This document shows, piece by piece, positions 1 through 12,619 of a stretch of 64,000 nucleotides of DNA; position 1 is the stretch's first letter, and the number at the start of each line of letters is the position of its first letter. The DNA is taken from assembly GCA_023053545.1 (NCBI GenBank), contig JAKZAN010000007.1, positions 930,001-994,000 on the forward strand, written 5' to 3'. A model generated the notes under the pieces. It did no database searches. It worked only from the letters and a program-made list of their open reading frames with translations, and had not been told where the DNA came from. Position numbers and translations under genes: made by a program. The stretch comes from Lepidurus packardi (Eukaryota > Arthropoda > Branchiopoda > Notostraca > Triopsidae).

Positions 1-933
1 AAGACAAACCAGCTTCGCTCCGTCAATGAAGTTCAAACACAACAAGATTTTGCAAAAATTGTCTCGTTGATGTTAGGAAACAAAATAATACCTAACATAT
101 TATTACTAACATGTTACTGGACACTAACATATCGATATCTAACGGCAAAGGCACTGCTTTTGACGTCATTACGACGTTACAGCCCTAACGGAACTCCCAG
201 TTTTACACTTTTGTTCCATACGTTTTAGGTTTAGCGTCTCACGGCACGCGTTACCCGCGGGTTTTAGACCGCTCCCCGTTTTAACTCGAATTTTGTCCCA
301 AACGACGTTCCGTAGTAGGTGTGAGAAACCAGTGCCGTCGAGCGCGTTAGCAACTCCCTACACCCTCCATTATCCGCCTTCAACTCTGTGGCACAATATC
401 GACCCAGTAGTGAAGCGGAGAGACGAGAGGGAAAGAAGAGAAAACAGGGAGACTTGTATTGCTGTATTGCAGTTCACCGAGAGGGAACGCAAGGCGGACT
501 TTACACGCAAGAGCCTGATTCTGAGCTCCGAGGCCCTCCATATGCCGCGAGCCCAAACATGACGTCTGCCGTGAAAGCCATGTCGTCTGGGAGGGTTTAC
601 TTTTACCGGTGGACCCAGCGGTTTCTATGCGGATGCCCTTCGGCTTTAGAGAAAGCAAAACGGGGGGAAGCTCGACTTGGAGCCGAACAACAAAGGGAAG
701 AGCACCCTGGATTCCGCCAGCTAGGATAACAGCGCTGCCTTGCGCGGAAGCTAGCAAGATCGGGTTGCCATCTGCGGAGTCTGGGGAAGCTGCTTTGGGC
801 AGTAGCGACGCCCCTCGCTTCAGCCATGGCGTCTTGAGGCCCTTAGCCTTGCCGCTTACATCCTGACAGGTCACGCTAGGTCAGCGGAATTGTGCAGTGT
901 GGATGACTGTGAGGGACTCATCACCATGCCGTG
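1..933. promoter_or_regulatory. Upstream region of the DREP-like gene
   Basis: This stretch precedes the first coding exon at 934. It is richer in CpG than the surrounding AT-rich DNA, especially around 240-280 and 560-850, which fits a promoter and 5' UTR. Several open frames overlap here on both strands (for example 380-874 minus and 388-729 plus), but none resembles a known protein and they contradict one another. An out-of-frame ATG lies at 926, just before the proposed start. No TATA box can be assigned with confidence. Confidence 0.35.
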
Positions 934-3099
934 ATGTCCAAAGAGGTAATATGTAGTGTCATCAATCTTAAGTAAGGCAAGTGTTTTCACCTGGAGAAGA
1001 GACCTTTAGACAAGTGGCAAGTGATAGAAGCAATTGTTGTGGGCGAGGCTGATCGTTGTAGCCAAGGCTTTTTCCTTGCCTCTTTGACTTGCTGTGCTGC
1101 GGATCTACTCTCTCGCTCTCCTCTCTGTATAGCTGTCCCTGGGTCCTGTACAGACAGGAAAAAAAGGAGAAAAGTCTTGCCGAGCGTGGGAGGCAGGCGA
1201 AGGGATTTGGCTCGATAATGTTTCTTCGCGAAACTACTTTATTGCACACATAGTATAGGACATTTTGGCCACCAAGAAAATAAAACCCGAAATATACTCT
1301 ACACTTTTGCTGTAGGGTTTAAACCGAATTATAACTAGTTCACTTTAGCTTGTACAAATCGTGTGCTTTTTTTAATATTGATCTTCTTCGGATCTTTAAT
1401 TCAACGTTTGCCGGAGAGTGTTTGGTAGAGTTCTGAGCATGTAATATATCCTGAAGACCGAGCGTATTGATGATGCGTGAATATTTTCTTGGTGCAGGGA
1501 TACGTTGGGGGCGTGGTTCGCAAGGCCAAGGCCTGCAAAGTGTGGGACGCGTCAAGGACCTCCCGGAAGGCCGTCGTGGTGTTCAGCTTGGAAGAACTCC
1601 GTGCCAGAGGTTTTTTTCTTGAAGGACAAGGGTTTCAGCGGCACGATTTGCTTATAAACTTTGTTGTTTTTCTTCCCTAATATAGGTCGGCAAAAGCTTG
1701 GTTGGACAGATACGCAGGAGTTGAGGATATTATTGGAGGCGGACGGTACACTAGTAGACGACGAAGATTATTTTGCCTGTTTACCGGACAACACCGTCTT
1801 CTTGTTTGTTAGAGCAGGTGACGCTTGGATACCACCTGGCCGCTCTCTACGACCAACTGGCGGTAACGCTGAACTATGCTGATAATTCATTGACGCAAAG
1901 ATATATGGAAATAATGCAGACACAACTTTAGGGCTAAAACAAACCTTCAAAAGTTGTGTATTGTCTTAGGTGGACATCCAATTCCTCAAGTGGTGGTTGA
2001 CACACTAGGCCTCCTCGAGTTGCACGAAGAAAGTTCCTTTTGGAAACTGATCGACAATAAGGGCCGCATTACTTTGGTCTTGCATTGGGAGCCTTCGCAT
2101 TTAAGTCATCAACCGCGGATTATCGAGTCAGTGGTCGGCCGCGAACGAAGTCGTGCAGTTCCTCTTGATATGAAATTGAAATTGCTGCAGAAGGAAGGTT
2201 TTGCCCACACCACCATGACAGGCGGGAAGATGGAGACGCTCATCAACCATGTCAATCCGCCTACCACGCCACCTAGTGGGAACAACAATGGTGGGGGCGG
2301 TGCCCCAAGCGTCAAACCTCCAGCGATAACTGTGCGTATGGCTTCGCAGGAAAGTAACGCCTCAGGTTCGTCGCGTTATAGTGGCAGCCATGTGACTTCG
2401 TCTTCCCGACAAACTTCCATCTCCGATGCAGGTACGGGTGGTGGCAATGCTGAGCATTCTAGACGCCCATGTCCGAATACTGGCAATGTGGAGTGTGACT
2501 TTCATTGCTGCGCGTTACACGAGGAAGGACGTAGCATTCGGGATTCCGTTGCCAAGGAAGCTGGAGCCACCGGAGGAGGAGGTGAAAGGAAGTTAAGCCA
2601 GAAAGACATTCATGTGCGTTTTCAGGAAGACGCCCACGCCCGCGCCAGCAGTAGCGGGGAGACGCACCAGCCTCGTTTCGCGGAAGAGGTAACGCGGCGA
2701 CGAAGTTCCTCAGCTCGTGATTCTTCAGAATCGGATGGAGATCCGGAATCCAATCCTTTGGAGGATGAGGTGGACAGTGATGGCGTGGCTACAGAAAAAC
2801 TTTTATTGTTGACGGACCAGCTCACCTTAGAACAAAAACGACATTTAACGGTTTTGGATCTGGGCGTCATTTTGGACCGGTTAAAAGCCAAAATTATTGA
2901 TGTGGACCGTCTCGAAAGGGAGAAAGAAGGCCCCGGTTGTTTCCGCTGGACCATTAAAGCTACTATTCGAGGGGAGTACTTACGAGACTTGGGCATCCTC
3001 TACAATGGCAGCTATTATTCCATTTCAGAACATCCCGGTTTGGGAGCTCTTGGTACGGGAGAAGATGACGAAGACGAAGATAGGGAAGACCCCGTTTGA
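934..3099 (+). CDS. CIDE-N domain protein of the ICAD/DREP family
   Basis: The model has four exons: 934-945, 1498-1609, 1686-1817 and 1970-3099 (461 aa including the start Met). Exon 1 encodes only MSKE before a GAG|GTAATA donor. Residues about 14-88 form a CIDE-N domain, with the ubiquitin-like core signature LEADGTLVDDEDYFACLPDN. The middle is low-complexity (Ser, Gly, Asn) and carries a DFHCC motif near residue 260. Residues about 360-445 form a conserved C-terminal block containing LGVILDRLKAKIIDVDRLER and WTIKATIRGEYLRDLG, followed by an acidic tail. CIDE-N domains mediate pairing between DFF40/CAD nucleases, their inhibitor ICAD and the arthropod DREP proteins. No nuclease His motif is seen, so an inhibitor or DREP2-like scaffold is more likely than the CAD nuclease. 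The family call is strong; the exact subfamily and exon 1 are inferred. Confidence 0.85.
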
Positions 3100-4159
3100 C
3101 GGCAGAACTTGCATTGTTTGCTATTATTGACGACTTTATTTGGTTAATGCCAAAGGAGAGAAAAAGTACGCCCTGCATTTTTAGAGTCTAGGCTGCTGTA
3201 ACTGTTTAAAGAACAATGACGACCTTATATCCATATATACTATTCAAGAATAGAAGGCAAGACCCTCAAAGTAGTATGATATACGCCCATCGTGAGAGAG
3301 TGAGGGAGACTTAGCACTACATTCAACAACACCTTGGGTATTTTTGGATTTGGGAGAATACCCCGGGTTGTACACATTAGAGCACATCCCGCTCATTTCC
3401 GCCTCGGAGACCATTCTATGTGAAAAGTGCCAGGAAAGAGAGAAGGTTGGCAACCCAATATCTTGCAAAAGATCCTTCGTTCTTGGTATGGATCTAAAAT
3501 ATGTTTGGATGGGACTGGCCGACACCTTCCCTCCCGGTCTTTTAACGACTGCTGCGCGTGCAAGCACTGGCGGAAGAACATTCCTAGTGTGAAATTTTCT
3601 ACAACCCTACCTATGCTAGAGACATTGTTAGGGCTTGTGACACTTGAAAAGAAAAAAATGAAAAAGAAACCTAGTTTTGTTCTTGTATTGTTACAGCATC
3701 TTTCGAGGTGCCGTTTTGGGGAATGGGAAAGAAGTGCATACTACTACTTACTTGCCATGGCGGTCTTCACGGGTACTATAACACTGCCATCGCCGAAACC
3801 AGTTCAGCAATCATCCATGGTTAAACACTTAAACCGTTTTGTTCCTTGTCCGTGGAACTTAATAAATTCTAAGATACCCCCTCCTCTCGCTCCCCTTGTC
3901 CTGCCCGCCCCGTCCCTCCCGCTCCTTTTACCAGTGTCAGCTCTTTCGGAATTAAATCCACGAGGCTGATATTTTTTAGTGCACATTTTTTTAAATAAGG
4001 AACAGGATGGTATACAACGTAGTGCATTATGGGTGCTCTAAAAACGCACAATAAGTTGCACTTGTTCGGTCTGTCGCACCTGAAATTTGTTGTGTTTCGC
4101 AGCCCTGTGCTGGTCTCCCCCAGTTCTACCTTGTGATTTGAGTCCAATATGTTTTGGTC
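3100..4159. other. Probable 3' UTR and spacer
   Basis: No recognised gene lies here. A 180-codon plus-strand frame (3427-3969) contains a CCACKHW motif and a basic stretch but matches no family I know. The segment 3330-3600 is more GC-rich than its surroundings and could be an old exon or 3' UTR. Confidence 0.4.
3861..3866 (+). terminator. Candidate poly(A) signal of the DREP-like gene
   Basis: An AATAAA hexamer lies about 760 nt after the stop codon at 3099, on the sense strand, with no other gene between. The distance is plausible for a 3' UTR, but cleavage here is not demonstrated. Confidence 0.35.
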
Positions 4160-4340
4160 TGACTAGCGACTGAATATTTTAGTTTGCGAGTTTTTTTGGG
4201 GGTATAAAACCTAGGGCACTTGTTATCCTTTTGTAAGCAAGGCAACAGGCTGATTAGCGACTGACTATTTTAGTTTACGATTTTTTGGGGGGTATAAAAC
4301 CTAGGACACTTGTTATCCTTTTGTAAGCAAGGCAACAGGC
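4160..4340. repeat. Two-copy 91-bp tandem duplication
   Basis: Copy 1 spans 4160-4250 and copy 2 spans 4251-4340. Both begin tgaytagcgactga, contain ggtataaaacctagg, and end ttgtaagcaaggcaacaggc. They differ at a handful of positions. There are only two units, so this is a simple local duplication and not an array. Confidence 0.9.
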
Positions 4341-4834
4341 ATGCTTTGTTGATGTTCAACTGGCGATTATTTCACTAATAATCTGGAGACATTTGTACGT
4401 ATACTTTGGGTTCCGTTATCCATTTAAGTTTGGTGGAGATTTTTTTCTTTTGGGTTGCTATACTAATCCTAAATGACTTCTTCCTTTTCCTAGAAATTTG
4501 TACCCTGGCGAACAAGCCTTTAGTAATTGGCCAAGTTTGAGAATGTTTGAGTTGGGTTGTGAAAATGAGACAGCTGGTCATTTGATGAAATCTAATACAG
4601 AACTTGTTGGCATGCATGGCTGTTACCAACGACTTTTTTCTTTCTTTTTCATGCTCCATAGTAGGGAATTCTCCGTTAAATTTCACTTTATCTTGTTGAG
4701 TTTGTAGTATCCTTTATGAGTTTTTTTATCTCTGGTCCGGGAAAAAGAATCCCTGTATAGGTACTTGCCGGGGACCTTTAGTATGCTTCAGCATGTCGAC
4801 CTTTACTTTACTATTTCTATAGGAACTCAAGTAT

Positions 4835-4854
4835 CCCCCCCCCCCCCCCCCCCC
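4835..4854. repeat. Poly-C run
   Basis: Twenty consecutive C bases. Similar homopolymer C or G runs occur in the LTRs near 21.6 and 24.05 kb and at 39.8 kb, so long C/G runs are a feature of this genome (or of its read errors). Confidence 0.9.
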
Positions 4855-7800
4855 AACTGAAGCAATGTTTTCAAGTCAAAGTTTCAGCCACGCGGTGGTA
4901 GTATTTTACAGACTAAAAAAGCGAAGCAATGCCAGTACAAAAAGCGTAACACAGTTGGCGTACTGTGGAATAACCTTCTGCTATATTTTGGCCTCCATTA
5001 TTGATCCCGACTGGTCACTAACCTCCTTGCCTTTGTAATGCAGATGTGTCTTATCACATGCTTCTTCACGGCCGTAATGCCTTCTCTCGAGCAGGCCGTC
5101 GCTTCTCTTTTATAGCGATTTTAATGGCTGCAACTTCAAGAGCGTACTGCTTAACGGCAAGCTTATAATAATAAAAATTTAGTTGACATTCATTTTTTTC
5201 TCTCCTCAACTCTTGTTTATTCCTTAAATATTAGCTAGTTTCTCCTTAGATAACGCCAGGAAGCGCACGTGTTTTGCACTGGACCCTTTTTAAGCCGTGC
5301 GCATGAGCTTTGCGCATAAAACTGCATTCACTTATTTTTTAATAAACAAGAAACACACAAATATTCTGTAAACAAGAAATACAGTGAAGTAACGTCCAGG
5401 ACGCAGTAATTACCAAATTCGTAATTTGCCCTTATCATATACACAGGAAAAAAAACTTTTGAGTACTGAAAATTACTTACAATAAAAATATAAGAACCTA
5501 ATTTGTATATTCTGCATTCCTCTTGATATTACTATATTATTATCAAAGAATTGCATAGAAATCTCCTATATTTTTACGCAAGAGCACATTTGTTTTCCTT
5601 ATACAACTTGTCCATAGGAGGTAAGTAAATATAATGCGGATTGTTAAGTAGCACAGAGCAGTCTTCTTGTATGACGAAACCACGTTAAAGAGTTGTTGGC
5701 CAGGTTGAGGTTGGCATATCTTTAATTCACAGCTCATACCACACGGTATACCTTCAGCTGTGCTAAAAGTGGTTCTTTACTTTAGTTTTCTCCTTGTCAA
5801 GATCAGCGATTCCAGCAGGCAACAGTTAACCAAGACACGAAATTGGGCGGTGCTTTGGCGAAAGCTCGTCCCATTCTCGAAACCCTTTGCTATCGCGCAT
5901 TGCGACCTTGCTAAACACCATCACCACATGAACAACCAAGCAAGCTGCTACACGCTGGCGACGTTGCTGGATCCCGCGGCTGGTCCTGCTTGCCTAGTAG
6001 AAAGCTTTCGTGAATACTTGAGGACTTGAAAACGAAGGCCTGCTCACTTTTGCTCGACTTGCATTCGACATAAGCGTCTGTGTGTCTGCGATAATGGCGA
6101 GCAGAGTAGCAGAACGATCAATTGCCTGAATATAACCTCGGGTGTTGTGACCGCGTGTTACACGGAAGGTACATTACAATAGACTTGGACGCACGATTTG
6201 CAGCTGCGAAGTGCTGTTCCCATCAGCATTTTTATCTGGTGCTTTTCTTTTTGTTACATTTAAAAACCAGCAACCAGGTAAAACCAGGTAAAAACCAGCA
6301 ACAAAATGAAGACTTCATCATTCTCCTTACGCGTAATGCGCAGGGTAAGTTGTAATTTTTTTCTGATTTGTAATTCTTGTAAGGACTGGTCCAATGTTAT
6401 GTAGTTTCGTTTGAAAACTTGTTGATTGTAAGGAACTTTCTCCTATTGGTGTGAAAAAAATGGTGCTAAGCAATGAAAATATATCCTTCTAAAATACTAC
6501 CTTCTTGGAAAAAAGGAAATAAAATTTCGCTACAGAGACTTATTCCGTCCAAGTTATCCACACTAAATGTTATAGTAAACTTTTCATGATCGAGACTGAA
6601 AAAATATCTTTATACGATGCAGCATATTGATGAACAATATTGTGAGATTGAGATTGCGAAGCTGCGTGTAATTGTTTGAAGTAAATTGGACAGCTAGAAT
6701 AACCATTTTTGTATAGAATATAGGCTTCATTTGTCACAGCCCATGTTACGTGTATCGTTTTTGCTCTCGCTTTGACTCCTTTGTAAAAAGCTGAGGCTAA
6801 CTAGAAAAGGGAGCACTTTCCCTTGCCTGACGAAAGAGGCTTTTCTGGCTTCTCGGCTGCCGTTTGTCTTTTGCTGTGGCTGTACAACTTATGTACTCCT
6901 TTACCCGTACCCTTTCCCCTTGGCTTCTCTAATCAATAACGGAAGTTGGGGAACAGCGGAAGGTATAACTTGGCCTCATTAAAAATATACAATCCTTCGA
7001 GTTCACAATACAAATATCGTGACTGATAACCACCCATAACTGTCCGGCTAAAAACCCACATACCCACACTAAGCGTCATTGGTTAGCCTCAGGCTACTCA
7101 GCACGTGCCGGCGTGATGCATCATTCGGCTAGCGAAGTTGCACTATTTTCCGTTTTCTTCAAGCCACGCTGGCTCGTACTAAGAACAAGGGCATTTTATG
7201 CAAATAAGGGTAAAAGCTAGTTTCTTATATACAAGACAAAGGAGTTTCCCGTAAAAATATTTGCTATAAAATGTGAACGGATTTGGCCCTTAGCAACGCA
7301 AGTACACTTTGCTGTTACTTTGCTTGGTGTGCCAACGTAAACGACAGGAGACCTGATCCTTCAGAGTTAGAAATGTGGTGTAAATGACCACTAAAATAAA
7401 ATTGTGCTTAATATTAAGTTTTCTGTCGCTAGAGAGCAGCTAGGTCCAGAGAAATCTGTTCTTAACATTCCTAAGAAAGCTTCTGGACTTTTCCACTCCC
7501 CAGCTTCGCGGACAATGACTTGACGACAAAATCAATACCTAGGAAGACATCTCGTCGTATTTCCTCTCACTACAGCCTCTCCCATTCTTTGCTCGAGGAA
7601 ATCGCTTGAGTTGGTACGACTGTCCTTGACCTAACCCTAGAAAAAAGTATTGCTGTACAAGCCGTTGAGCAGGCAGAGTAATAGGGTGAACGAATCATAA
7701 TTCTGTATTGCTGTCGCAGCGTTGCAGAACTATAGCATGCGACCCTTTCCTAATCCCGAAATGTATCTACTAACGTTACTTTTTCGGCTACTGCTGGGGC

Positions 7801-9885
7801 TCTGTCGGAAAATAGCTTGTGTATCCACGCAACCAGCAGCAGAGGAGAAGAATAAAAAAAAGAATACCAATAGCTTCATCGGACATTGTGATAGGAAATG
7901 ATAAACCTTCGTGCGTATCTGAGAGCTTTCAGCATTGGGATTACGTCCCGGCTTACTTTTATGGGTTACCCTTTGTTTCCCACGATATGTGAGGTGAATA
8001 GACAATTGTATAATGGAAAGGCTTGCCTGTTTTTCCCTTAAATATCATCACACGATGTTACAGCCTAACACCGTACGTCTCTAACGCCTTTGTTTTGATG
8101 AAAGGAACCTAATTACTTTTGACCTAAAGAGGGAGGCTAGCTACACTAGTATCGCAGCGACGGCAATTCAACGTTTCATTGTCCCTGACAATCGCGTCAC
8201 ATAACGGGACGGGACAGTGGATAGCAAGACGGGGTGGGGGGCGGGGGCGAGAGGAAATGAGTTTATTACGTCGCCACTAGTTATTGTACCAGACCACGGA
8301 GAAAGAGGGACGCTGCTGCTGCGAGAGGGACAGAATAACACCCTATTGCTAGTTCGCTAGCTCGCTATTTCCTCTTTTCCTACAATGGGAGTCTTGCGGA
8401 TTTGAAATTACTCAATATCCGAGTTAAGAACAGAGCGGGATAAAGGCTGTCTCCACTTTTGCTTGTGTTCTGCACGAGTTTCCTGGTACTTTGATGGGAG
8501 AGCAGAGACCGAATTCCGCGCAGACTAGTGCGGACATTTGCTTCATTCGGCTTCGTCTGCAGGATCCTAGCCACTCACGTCACGTGGTAAGGATACAAGC
8601 TAGGGAAAGGCGAAGGCAGAATCTAGTTGGTGTTAGATAGTGTCTCCTTCGTGCTCTAGCTGCGTAGTCCTTTAAGCGGAGCTGGGGTCTTGAAGTACCC
8701 TAATTTGATAAACGTGTGACGTTGGAAAAAGAGAAAAGCATCCCTCAAATCCATAACTTCGTGCTTTCGTCAAACAGTCACAGTTTTGTTCTTTGCGGCA
8801 TTGTATATAAGTCTATACCATTGCAGAGGCAATACCCAAAACTAGGGAACGTAACGTGCGGAGGTGCAAGTGAGAGTTGTCCCACTAACGTCATCTCTTT
8901 TCTAAGGGTTTTATGTATTTTTTCATCAATACGCAGTTAACTAACTCGATCTACTAAGGAAACATTTGAATGTCTTACAAACTGTCTGTTTTTCGTTGAA
9001 GAGCGGGAGAAGACTTTTTGTTTTTAAGAAAAGTGTCGGAAAGGATAGGCGATTTTCAATTTCGCTTCAACCTTCTACCGTGTCGCTCTTTTTTCACCCT
9101 TCCCATATCTGTAGGATTATTAGGTATAAACAATCCCTTGGCAAGGTCTTAAACCTTATTGTGATTTTTCTAAGACAGTTATATATCGGTTGGGCTGGCA
9201 ATATTTCCCGCCATAAGACGCTACACCAATGCATTATTGATCTAAAGGAAAAGTTCAAATGGGCTTTTAATCTTGAAGCGTGGCTGCGTGAGTCAAACTT
9301 ATCGTACTACACAACGTGAGGGGTTCTGTGCAGAGCTGAGTTGGCCAATTCATGCAATATCTTTCGTCTTCAAACTTTTTTCCTTCTTTCAAGTCCCGCT
9401 ATTCAGCATCTCGTTGCATTCTATACAAAAGCTTTTCAAGGACTCCAATGATATAGAGCTTATACATATTTATAAATGTGCTTTTATATAAATCTATCTA
9501 AAAGCACATTTTTCTGGCACCAGAACTTGTCCCTTAAACTTGTTTGAAACACTGCAGCAAGCTCTTGACAACGCACGCTTTTATCCTTCACCTGCCACCG
9601 GCTTGTGGAAATAGCAGCCACTATTCTCAAGTTTCGTCTAATCTGTGCCACTGTCACAAACTCACAATACTGCACCATCTTCGTCACGTAAAAGTGTTGC
9701 ATTCAAGTGCAAAAGAATGGCATTCGCAGCGGCGCGAATGATACTGAAAGATAAACGTCGTAAACCTTCACGCGAAGAGTATCCTCCGCGGAATCGGAGC
9801 AAGGTAAAAGACAAAAGTGAAACATATTCTTAGTTTAGTACTTTCTTTGGTCTCGTTTTGTAGACCGGGCTCACACTTTCAAATA
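4855..9885. other. Long non-genic stretch
   Basis: AT-rich sequence with no supported coding exon on either strand. Open frames up to about 117 codons are present (for example 8966-9319 plus) but show no domain, no codon bias and no splice logic. A GC-rich patch at about 8200-8580 contains a G-rich motif and could be regulatory. Nothing else can be supported. Confidence 0.5.
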
Positions 9886-9968
9886 GAGTAGGAGCCGCTT
9901 AGGAGGATCACGTTTATCCAGCCAATTTGGATTCTTATAATCGGAAATATGTCTATATATATAGGTGG

Positions 9969-10058
9969 CAAATCTTTTAAATTTAACTTGTCGTAAGTTT
10001 CAATGAGCCGCAACTTCTCTTTTAGCTTTAAATTAACTCTTTTCGTGTTTGTCTCCAT
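9969..10058 (-). pseudogene. pogo transposase N-terminal HTH fragment
   Basis: About 30 codons beginning METNTKR and continuing into KLKEKLRLIETYDKL. This resembles the start of the pipsqueak-like helix-turn-helix of pogo/Tigger transposases, where KR-x-LTIKEKLEII-type sequence is usual. The frame then loses similarity and most of the transposase is missing. It lies inside a TIR-bounded element, which supports the call. Confidence 0.6.
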
Positions 10059-10154
10059 TTTTATGTAACCGAGCGTCCAAAACACAACTAACACTGCGCC
10101 TTTGAAGCCTAGTCCTACGCTCGTAGCTACGGTTCTCAACACGATATCCCTTCT

Positions 10155-10232
10155 AATTTGCCCAGTCAGTTAAAGGAATTTGTCATTCAATTGAATAACC
10201 TGCTCATTTAATTGACTGGGGAATTTAGACGG
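10155..10232. repeat. Inverted-repeat insert related to the troponin-intron MITE
   Basis: The segment runs from gcccagtcagttaaagga to tttaattgactggggaattt, which are inverted copies of each other. The right half resembles the subterminal part of the MITE at 12679-13113 (attaactggggagtttagaa). It is therefore probably a short relative of that family nested in the pogo relic. Confidence 0.5.
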
Positions 10233-10517
10233 AATTTCCCCTAATCGTAGTAGGCTGGAACTTACAGGATTAGTCTAAATAACGTAAAATCAATGTCATT
10301 GGGTCAATATACAAAGTCCCTGTAGCTTTCACGAACTGTAGTTTCGTTACTGCAAATGCGAAAATTCTTTTGAAATTGATTCTTATATCCGAAAATGTGA
10401 TTCTTATAACCGATGAAAATACTATGCATTTCATCATTCGGAATCGGTCCTTTAACGTTGGATTCCTATAAACGGCTGATTCTTATAACCAGTAATCCTT
10501 ATAAGCGGCGCCTACTG

Positions 10518-12619
10518 TACCTATTTTTCATAGCATGGAAACATTCCTGAAGAAAAATACGGATTCGGAGTTCCAGTACACTTTAACAGAGCACAAAGGT
10601 TGCCAAGTTGATTGGCAAAACATAACCTTCCATTGACGCCGTTTGTGAATATGCTGTAAAGAAAAGTTAATAATTTTACAGTAATCCCTTTTTACAATTT
10701 CCAAACTCTGATACCTTTTACAATTTCATATTTGTAGTTTAACAAGTTTCCATAGTACCCCGCCCGCAATTTCTGCTCCTTTATACAAATATTATATTTT
10801 GATTTGAATTTTACGACTATTTATTGGCATAAGGGATATCAGCTGGTACCATTTGTTGTACAATTTACCATCTAGTGATTTTAAGGCAATCACGCCTTTT
10901 CTTATACCACTATCTCATATTTCGACGCCTCTTAAGAGAAGAACAACTCCGGATGCTGAGCCGCCGCTAAGATGGCAGCTGCAGGCATAACATAAACTTA
11001 TGTAAAACTGTAAAGCCGCTTATTTAGTATGTTCAGTGTGTTGATACTAGAGGCAGGCTTTGTACACGAAGTCTTCCTTCTGCGTAAGGTTTGATCTTGC
11101 CGCTTCTTCGACCGTCTTTCTTTCACCAGGTCCTCACGGTTTTTTTGCGTAGTGAAGGAAAAGAACGAATTCAAGTTACTACGTTGAGCATTCAAGACGG
11201 AAGATATGAATTAAAAAAATAACTGAATCAAGTCTGCCGTCTTACATAATGAACTTTAGGATCGTTTCCGGGTTTTCGGAAATGGTTATGCTAAACGTTT
11301 GCTTCGTGTAGAGCTACGCTCCCGGGGCTTCGTAATTGGAAGGGAAATGGAATGAGAGAGGTCTTTTGTTCGCGGAATTCGGAAGAAGCTTTGAGTCTTC
11401 TCAGCTTTCTTTCCTTTCGTATCTTCTACGTTGATTTTTTTTTTTTCGTTTGGCGATATTCTCTCCTTCTCATCCGCCCACTCGCCCAAACGGGTATCTT
11501 ATCCAACTGTCATAGGCGCAGGTTTTTAGCGACTCTGGCGACAGCAACACAATAATGAACTGGGTTTTCCTGCTTCACTTTGTATTCCTGGCACTATGTC
11601 ACGAAGCAATAGGCAGCCAGAACTTAACACCGAGTGATGTTCTTTACTTCCTGGGACATTGTCGAAAATATTGTTGCTCAGACAACCTTGCTTGTAGCGT
11701 ATGATGTACAAAAAGGAAATTAATTCAGCCTTACATCCCATGTTTTTCTCAGGATAATTAATTTTGCTGAGAACCTTAAGCCTGAATTAGAGCTGCTTTG
11801 ATGATAATATACTCCTAGATAGGGCTCATAGCTTCCTAGATAATATACTCCTAGATTAGCTCATTAGCAAACCTGTAGTCGTCAGTGTTGCGGGACTTGG
11901 TATGTATCCCGTGCCTGTTAAGCCATCTCGTCATGTAACAGTAGTTGTGAAGCTCTCTCATAACCGGTTGCCCCAGAAATGGACTATCCGAACAAGTTTG
12001 CGCCAACGTAAAACGAAGACTGAAAGCGACAGTTGGTAGCGGCAAGGAAAAGCCTCCCTAAGGGTCAGTTGCGCATTCTTGTCGCTAACCGTCTTCATTG
12101 AACACAGTTTAACTATGAAAAGGCTGTCAAGTACCCGAGGGATTTCCTAAAAAGGCGAATGGCTTGCAAAGAAATCTCGGTTCTGTGGAGGACTTTTACT
12201 AGCCAATCGAACAAACGACTCCTCGCAGTAAGAAAAAAGAAACATGTGACAGAATCAGCTCCTAAGGGCGTACAACATGGCAGCTGGGGAATAATTCGTA
12301 ACCCTCAGAAGTTTATCTGGAGTTGCACATCGAGCCCATCGAGCCCCACACGAATACGTTTTGACCAATAATATAGTGCTTACTATGGGATACCCATTTT
12401 TGGCCATCGGAAAAAGCATGTTCCGGCTAACGATAGCCAAAAGACATTCCGCACTAGGGAAGAGCAGTAAAAAGGGAGGTTTCAAGTTTGTCAGCAAAAT
12501 TTTATATCCAACTCGCAAGCATTTCAACGCTTTTTTAAGAGTCTATACATCTTGCTATAGATAGGAGAAGCGACACAAAAATGAGAAAAGCAATAGGTTT
12601 CACACTTGGTTTTCTTAGC
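10518..12619. other. Spacer between pogo relic and troponin C
   Basis: No supported coding exon. A 15-bp direct repeat (aatatactcctagat) occurs twice near 11.8 kb. The 3' UTR of the minus-strand troponin C gene presumably enters from the right. Confidence 0.45.

Larger units (their letters stand above)
9886..10517 (-). mobile_element. pogo/Tigger-like DNA transposon relic (632 bp)
   Basis: The ends are imperfect terminal inverted repeats. The left end begins gagtaggagccgcttaggag, and the right end read on the minus strand begins cagtaggcgccgcttataag. Both are flanked by a TA dinucleotide (9884-9885 and 10518-10519), the target duplication expected for the Tc1/mariner/pogo superfamily. Subterminal gattcttataacc-type motifs recur at the right end. 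The body keeps a fragment of a pogo-type transposase N-terminus on the minus strand. The copy is short and internally deleted, so it cannot move on its own. Confidence 0.75.

Noticed and set aside
380..874. 164-codon minus-strand frame in the DREP upstream region
   Set aside because: It overlaps other open frames on both strands, has no recognisable domain, and sits in a CpG-rich promoter-like patch where stop codons are scarce.
4160..4340. CRISPR-like direct repeats
   Set aside because: Only two adjacent copies without spacers, in a eukaryotic genome.
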